From Aridibacter sp965216195 (GTDB lineage: Bacteria; Acidobacteriota; Blastocatellia; Pyrinomonadales; Pyrinomonadaceae), in assembly GCA_965216195.1 (NCBI GenBank), contig OZ244151.1, forward strand, positions 62,001 to 126,000: a DNA stretch of 64,000 nt, written 5' to 3'. Every line of letters starts with the position of its first letter. Within the stretch, counting starts at the first letter, position 1. The notes beneath the pieces are model-generated. The model ran no database searches. It saw nothing but the letters and a program-made list of their open reading frames with translations, and had not been told where the DNA came from. A program made the translations under genes and the position numbers. Positions 60,153-64,000 of this stretch are shown piece after piece.

Positions 60153-60169
60153 GTCTTAAAAATAGTATT

Positions 60170-61135
60170 CTAAATGTTTGCAGCCTTATATTCTCCACAA
60201 CGAATCAAATCGCCCGGTACTTTTACAGCTTCCGATTCCTCAGGTTTGCCGAAAATATCTGCGTGAAGAATCTTCGCAAGAATTTCGGCTCCTTCAACGA
60301 CCCGCGGAGCGGGACGGGAAAAATAACTGCTCGCATCGAGCGCCCAAACGTTTCCATTAGCAATTGCCGGGATTTCCTTCCAGTTTGCCGGGAAAACAGT
60401 ATTTTCAAGCTGACGTAAAATGTCTTGTGTGTAATAACCGCAGGGCACAAGAACCATAACTTCAGGTTTTGATTCAAAAATCGCGTCGTAAGTTGTAGTA
60501 ACAGATTCGGTGCCGTGTTGGCCTAGGAGGCAATTCCCGCCGGCGATTCCTACCTGCTCGGGAACCCAGTGTCCGGGAGCGAAGGGTGGCTCTAGCCACT
60601 CAAGCATAAAGGTCTTTGGACGGTTTTTAACTGACGCTGTCTTCTCTCGTAATGCTACAAGTCTTTTTTTCAAACTTTCAACCACACTCTCCGCGCGATC
60701 CGAAACACCGCATAGGTCGCCAATGGTTTTTACGCTGTCAAAAATGTCATCGATTGTGGTTGGTTCGAGCGAGACAACCGTAGCATCGGCAACGTACATT
60801 TTTGCTGCCTTTTTTACGGTTTTATAACTCACAGCGCAGATATCGCACAGTTCTTGAGTGATAATCAGATCGGGTTCGATCCTGCGAAGCAGTTCCTCAT
60901 CGAGGTCGTAAATCGATCCGTGACCGTCGAGTTGCTTGCGAACGGCATGATCGATTTCCTTGCTGGACATTGATTCGTGAGAAATTCTACTCGCCGTAAG
61001 TTGCGGTTTTCCCGTTATGGTTATCGGAAAATCACATTCGTGGGTAATCCCGACAATATTTTCTTCGAGTCCTAAAGAGCAAACAATTTCAGTTGCGGAT
61101 GGAAGGAGGCATGCGATTTTTATATCTGGCTGCAT
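60170..61135 (-). CDS. Cobalamin/siderophore-binding (BtuF-like) protein
   Basis: 321 residues of the periplasmic-binding TroA fold: IACLLPSATEIVCSLGLEEN and LQLDGHGSIYDLDEELL-like, with QELCDICAVS. It has no signal peptide or lipobox, unlike classic BtuF. It is therefore probably cytoplasmic and not a transporter receptor, a common variant. No BtuC/BtuD or riboswitch lies near. It heads the minus-strand operon. Confidence 0.82.
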   Translation of the reverse strand: MQPDIKIACLLPSATEIVCSLGLEENIVGITHECDFPITITGKPQLTASRISHESMSSKEIDHAVRKQLDGHGSIYDLDEELLRRIEPDLIITQELCDICAVSYKTVKKAAKMYVADATVVSLEPTTIDDIFDSVKTIGDLCGVSDRAESVVESLKKRLVALREKTASVKNRPKTFMLEWLEPPFAPGHWVPEQVGIAGGNCLLGQHGTESVTTTYDAIFESKPEVMVLVPCGYYTQDILRQLENTVFPANWKEIPAIANGNVWALDASSYFSRPAPRVVEGAEILAKILHADIFGKPEESEAVKVPGDLIRCGEYKAANI

Positions 61136-61237
61136 AAGTTTTGATCCATCGATGGAGAATTTATAAATGTAAACGGATAACCTATAATTGTAAGAAAGGT
61201 AAGTTGACTCTTAGGATTTTAGCAGAAGGAGCAAGAA

Positions 61238-61600
61238 ATGTCAGAAGAAATTGATTTCAGGTTTTCGGGTGCAGTAGATCACCTGGCGGTAAAATGTGAC
61301 GACCTCGAAACCGATGTGAACGAATATAAGCGGTTGGGGTTTGAGGTCGAGACTTTCTATGACGATTGGGCGATGATGCGTGACGCGAGAGGTTTTGGCA
61401 TTGCGTTACTTCCTCCTGGATCAAAGCATCCTCCCCATATAGGGCTAAAAGTGGAAACGATGGAAGAGCTCGAAGCTGCTGCAGAAAAGGAAAAACGTCC
61501 GATAAAGCCACATCGCGACGGCACGTCTTCGTTTTATACCAAAGGTGTTGGTGGGCAGATTGTTGAGCTTATTTACTATCCCGAAGATTTTAAGAATTAG
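61238..61600 (+). CDS. VOC/glyoxalase-fold protein
   Basis: 120 residues forming one glyoxalase/bleomycin-resistance domain with RLGFEVETFYDDWAMMRDAR and GIALLPPGSKHPPHIGLKVE; the C-terminus GGQIVELIYYPEDF has the usual metal Glu. The partner or dimer substrate is unknown. GGAG lies near the ATG, and TATAAT at 61183 may be its -10. Confidence 0.8.
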   Translation: MSEEIDFRFSGAVDHLAVKCDDLETDVNEYKRLGFEVETFYDDWAMMRDARGFGIALLPPGSKHPPHIGLKVETMEELEAAAEKEKRPIKPHRDGTSSFYTKGVGGQIVELIYYPEDFKN

Positions 61601-61740
61601 CCAGAGAGTACACAGGGAAAGGAGATTTTCATCAGAAAAAGCGCGAAACGGTAACGAGTCGAATTCAAATATTAGACTCGCTCTCGAATTAGACAAGATT
61701 CCGATCTCTGCGTTCTCCGTGGCTCCGTGGCTGAGCTTTC
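61600..61740 (+). repeat. Gap with CACAGAG/CTCCGTGG-type low-complexity repeats
   Basis: CCAGAGAGTACACAGGGAAA near the start and CTCTGCGTTCTCCGTGGCTC near the end are of the kind found in the gaps of many bacteria. They face each other as imperfect inverted copies (CACAG/CTCTG, GGA/TCC). No gene is seen. Confidence 0.45.
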
Positions 61741-61743
61741 TTT

Positions 61744-62337
61744 ATGTCTAAACTTCGCCGTGATTTTTACACCCGCGACGATACTCTACAAATTGCGCGC
61801 GACCTCCTGGGGAAAATACTCGTTGTTCCTGATGAAAAGGGAAAACGAGTCTCAGGGAAAATTGTCGAATGCGAAGCCTACCTAGGTCCGAAAGATAAAG
61901 CCGCTCACTCCTACAACAATCGCAGAACCAAGCGCACGGAAGTGATGTTCCACAAAGGCGGTGTGGCTTACGTGTTTTTTGTTTACGGAATGTACTATCA
62001 GTTTAACGTCGTCGCTAACAGAAAAGATGTGCCTCACGCAATTTTGATTCGCGCCGTTGAACCACTTGAAGGAGTTGGGTTAATGCGCGAAAGACGCGGA
62101 GAAATGTCTGAAGGGAACCTCGCCTCAGGTCCCGGTAAACTCACAATCGCACTCGGAATCGATAAAACAATAAACAGCGAAAACCTGTGTGGAAAGCGAG
62201 TTTGGATAGAAGAGGGGGAGAAGATTCCGAAATCGAAAATCGTAAGCGGTAAGCGAGTTGGAATAGACTACGCAGAAGAATATGTGATGAAGCCTTGGCG
62301 GTTTTGGGTCGCGGGCAACCAGCTCGTAAGTCGTTAG
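61744..62337 (+). CDS. mpg: 3-methyladenine DNA glycosylase (AAG/MPG type)
   Basis: 197 residues. Motifs DLLGKILV, VECEAYLGPKDKAAHSYNNR (catalytic Glu), HKGGVAYVFFVYGMYYQFNV and ASGPGKLTIALGI are those of the family. It removes alkylated purines in base excision repair. It lies 89 bp before the PqqD-fusion gene, with no clear link to it. Confidence 0.95.
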   Translation: MSKLRRDFYTRDDTLQIARDLLGKILVVPDEKGKRVSGKIVECEAYLGPKDKAAHSYNNRRTKRTEVMFHKGGVAYVFFVYGMYYQFNVVANRKDVPHAILIRAVEPLEGVGLMRERRGEMSEGNLASGPGKLTIALGIDKTINSENLCGKRVWIEEGEKIPKSKIVSGKRVGIDYAEEYVMKPWRFWVAGNQLVSR

Positions 62338-62426
62338 CCGATTCTTATTTCTTGACCGATTTCTTTGGCTTTGATACATTTCCCATCATCAGCTGCAAAT
62401 TTTTTTTAGAAGCTAATGGAGATAAT

Positions 62427-62924
62427 ATGACCCTGTCCAATGCAACCGCAAAGGTTGCCGCTGTGCCAAAGGCAAAAACAACTGATATCGTCGTTCAGGA
62501 ACTTGAAGACGAAATGCTCGTTTACGATCTGGAAAATGACAAAGCGCACCACCTAAACGAAACTGTTTCATTTGTTTGGAAAAAATGCGACGGCAAGACT
62601 TCCGTTAACGAAATAGCTGTACAGCTTTCTAATAAACTTGATCAGGGAATTGAAGCAGATTTTGTTCATCTTGCGCTGGATGAGCTTGGGAAGGCAAATC
62701 TTCTGGATGCTAACCCCGGCGAACTTATAGACTTGACGCGCCGGAAAGTGCTTTTCAGATATGCACCTATGGCAGCCGTCCTGCCGGTCGTGATGTCCTT
62801 AGTCGCACCCGAACCGGTTCATGCGCAAAGTTGTCTAGCGAATGGGATGAATTGCGACCCGCTAGCAAATCCGGATCCATGCTGTCCGCCCCTTTCGTGT
62901 TCTTGTGAAGGAAGTTGCTGTTAA
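62427..62924 (+). CDS. PqqD-like (RRE) domain fused to signal-like segment and Cys-rich knottin-like tail
   Basis: 165 residues from the ATG at 62427, nine bases after GGAG; the 62295 frame overlaps mpg and lacks support. Order: PqqD/RiPP-recognition-like winged helix (about 20-96; LVYDLENDKAHHLNETVSFV, LDELGKANLL); then TRRKVL and a hydrophobic stretch to residue 126 ending in PEPVHA, which looks like a twin-arginine signal with an Ala cleavage site; then a 30-residue tail with eight Cys at 136, 143, 152, 153, 158, 160, 164, 165. The spacing C-X6-C-X8-CC-X4-C-X-C-X3-CC recalls cystine-knot peptides, rich in Pro. It is probably the precursor of an exported, disulfide-bonded peptide modified by the oxygenase encoded next. 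Confidence 0.75.
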   Translation: MTLSNATAKVAAVPKAKTTDIVVQELEDEMLVYDLENDKAHHLNETVSFVWKKCDGKTSVNEIAVQLSNKLDQGIEADFVHLALDELGKANLLDANPGELIDLTRRKVLFRYAPMAAVLPVVMSLVAPEPVHAQSCLANGMNCDPLANPDPCCPPLSCSCEGSCC

Positions 62925-62926
62925 TA

Positions 62927-63541
62927 ATGCCGACCGCAGATTTTTTTGAGCAGTTTGGACTAATCGCGTTCAAGAATTTTCTTGATCGCGATTTGTGTGC
63001 AGAACTTAGAACAGAAATTCTCAGTGCTTCCAAAGTCGGTTGTACGGTACGCGACATGAAGACCGGCGAATATATTATCGACGACAAATTTGCTAAGCGA
63101 AGTCAAACTAATGAACTCGGTTCTCAAATAGGTGCTATTCTTGAGGAGAAATTGAAGGGCTTGACTGCGACGATCTCCGCGCAATTTGGTGTCAGGCTAA
63201 AAGGGATTCAAGCACCGAGATATTGCTTGTATGAGAAAGGAGACTATTTCCGTTATCATGTTGATTCGGGCGACCACAAATACGTGTCGGAAGAAGGAAA
63301 GCCTCGTAAAGTCTCGGGGATCATTTTCTTAAACGACGAATCGCGTGAGCCTGAGGAAGGGAAATACTCTGGCGGCAACCTTACATTTTACGGACTTAAC
63401 GACAATGAAGCCTTTGCAAAATTTGGTCTTCCGCTTGTCGGCGAACAGGGAATGTTGATCACGTTTCCACCGACCTTGCCTCACGAAGTTACGCCGGTGA
63501 CATACGGCGAAAGATTTACGATCGCCACGTGGTTTATTTAA
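62927..63541 (+). CDS. 2-oxoglutarate/Fe(II)-dependent oxygenase (prolyl-hydroxylase-like)
   Basis: 204 residues from the ATG at 62927, 2 nt after the previous stop, with AAGGAAG upstream, so it is translationally coupled. Iron ligands are H111 and D113 (RYHVDSGDH) and H186 (LPHEVTPVTYGERF); the Arg in that block binds 2-oxoglutarate. The fold is that of P4H/PKHD-like hydroxylases (APRYCLYEKGDYF, SGGNLTFYG). The adjacent Pro- and Cys-rich peptide is an attractive substrate for hydroxylation. No other modifying gene is in the window. The end overlaps the convergent DUF2911 gene by eight bases. Confidence 0.85.
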   Translation: MPTADFFEQFGLIAFKNFLDRDLCAELRTEILSASKVGCTVRDMKTGEYIIDDKFAKRSQTNELGSQIGAILEEKLKGLTATISAQFGVRLKGIQAPRYCLYEKGDYFRYHVDSGDHKYVSEEGKPRKVSGIIFLNDESREPEEGKYSGGNLTFYGLNDNEAFAKFGLPLVGEQGMLITFPPTLPHEVTPVTYGERFTIATWFI

Positions 63542-64000
63542 TCGAATCCCAAAAAATTTGTGTTTGAGAAATGTAGTTTGCGTTGTTGCGCTCCTTTGCC
63601 CAGGCGTTTGCTTCCGCGATCACTCTCAGCGCTTCATTTCTTTTTCCTTGCTTCGCCAGAATCTTTGCGTGGAGCAAGCCGTAACGAAAATTCTTCGGGC
63701 TTTTCACAATCGCTTCCGTGATCCATCGAACCGCTTTATCTAAATCCCGTCCGTTGTGCATGTAATATTCAGCGGCGCGGAAAAGATTTCTATGACTCAT
63801 TCCGCCATCTGCTTTTGACAGTTCGACGATTTGGTTGTCGATTTGTGTGTCAACTGAAAAATCGATCGTGAAACTCACACGCGTGTTTTCCCAATCCAGA
63901 TTTACATCTACCGATTTTGTTTTGAGATTTGAAAATTGGAACGTAAACGTTTCCGTGAAGTCTATCTTCTCTGACTTCGCGGTAAAACGAAAGGCATCCT
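63534..64000 (-). CDS. DUF2911-family protein with TPR-like tail (5' end outside window)
   Basis: The frame is open to the window edge, so a start at the GTG at 63878 is only apparent. The upstream part reads KIDFTETFTFQFSN and VDVNLDWENTRVSF, which is DUF2911. The C-terminal 80 residues form TPR-like helices (FRAAEYYMHNGRDLDKAVRW, LHAKILAKQGKRNEALRVI). Such proteins are usually exported and of unknown function; the signal peptide would lie outside the window. Confidence 0.8.
   Translation of the reverse strand, partial: DAFRFTAKSEKIDFTETFTFQFSNLKTKSVDVNLDWENTRVSFTIDFSVDTQIDNQIVELSKADGGMSHRNLFRAAEYYMHNGRDLDKAVRWITEAIVKSPKNFRYGLLHAKILAKQGKRNEALRVIAEANAWAKERNNANYISQTQIFWDSIK

Noticed and set aside
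60170..61135. Cobalamin riboswitch or BtuCDF transporter
   Set aside because: No transporter genes and no B12-box-like sequence lie upstream; the protein lacks a signal peptide.
62295..62426. Earlier start of the PqqD fusion inside mpg
   Set aside because: No ribosome site; GGAG stands right before 62427 and the extra residues have no similarity to PqqD.

Overview
The window looks like a chromosomal segment of an Acidobacteriota bacterium, most likely class Blastocatellia. This rests on gene content, not on any search. The indicators are a reaction-centre-type two-haem cytochrome c, a DUF2911/TPR gene, a TIGR03663-type membrane protein, M61 and M20 exported hydrolases, many secreted proteins with Gram-negative lipoboxes, moderate GC by eye, and dispersed GC palindromes in the gaps. 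No integrase, CRISPR array, rRNA operon or intact insertion sequence is visible.

Layout. 1-5858: end of a PfkB kinase gene, an MFS exporter, an exported M61 peptidase, a propeller lipoprotein and a DinB protein. 5855-12774: a signalling block with a sigma-54 response regulator, a gap holding a sigma-54 promoter and two intrinsic terminators (a probable structured RNA), a hybrid histidine kinase, a coiled-coil protein, a membrane protein with a degenerate OmpA domain, a CAT-anticodon tRNA and a Ras-like small GTPase. 13013-14533: a tiny exported peptide gene divergent from a TPR protein with a C-terminal HTH-like segment. 14530-20435: ychF and two large GT-C-like membrane proteins. 20616-24634: HerA-type ATPase, an AstE/AspA-like hydrolase, an FNR/DNR-type regulator, a decayed nitric-oxide reductase fragment and a 24-bp FNR-like palindrome. 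24635-33481: glutamate-cysteine-ligase-like/CBS protein, AraC regulator, four-domain rhodanese, and a run of exported proteins (cytochrome c, amidohydrolase, NTF2-like, DUF362).

33750-43855: LtrA-like protein, M20 hydrolase, serine hydrolase, Tat-exported amidohydrolase, dps and padR (each with a palindromic operator over its promoter), tsaD, comF, a DksA/TraR-like protein and rlmH. Several gaps here carry dispersed palindromic repeats. 43921-53889: MESH1-like HD hydrolase, two conserved unknowns, an RlmD-type methyltransferase, M48 peptidase, cutA, acyl-CoA dehydrogenase, MDR dehydrogenase, HtrA protease and aldehyde dehydrogenase. 53951-61135: a four-helix-bundle (S23-type) gene among short repeats, alanine dehydrogenase, two VanZ-like genes, a DUF512 radical-SAM-like protein, and a minus-strand operon of cobalamin-binding-like protein, DsbA-like protein and glutaminyl cyclase.

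61238-64000: VOC protein, 3-methyladenine DNA glycosylase, then the most striking pair. A PqqD-like (RiPP recognition element) domain is fused through an internal twin-arginine/signal-peptide-like segment to a 30-residue tail with eight cysteines. A 2-oxoglutarate/Fe(II) oxygenase gene follows 2 nt later. I read this as a candidate exported, modified, knottin-like peptide system. Other main leads are the sigma-54 RNA, the decayed norB with its surviving regulator and operator, and the small exported peptide beside the TPR protein.
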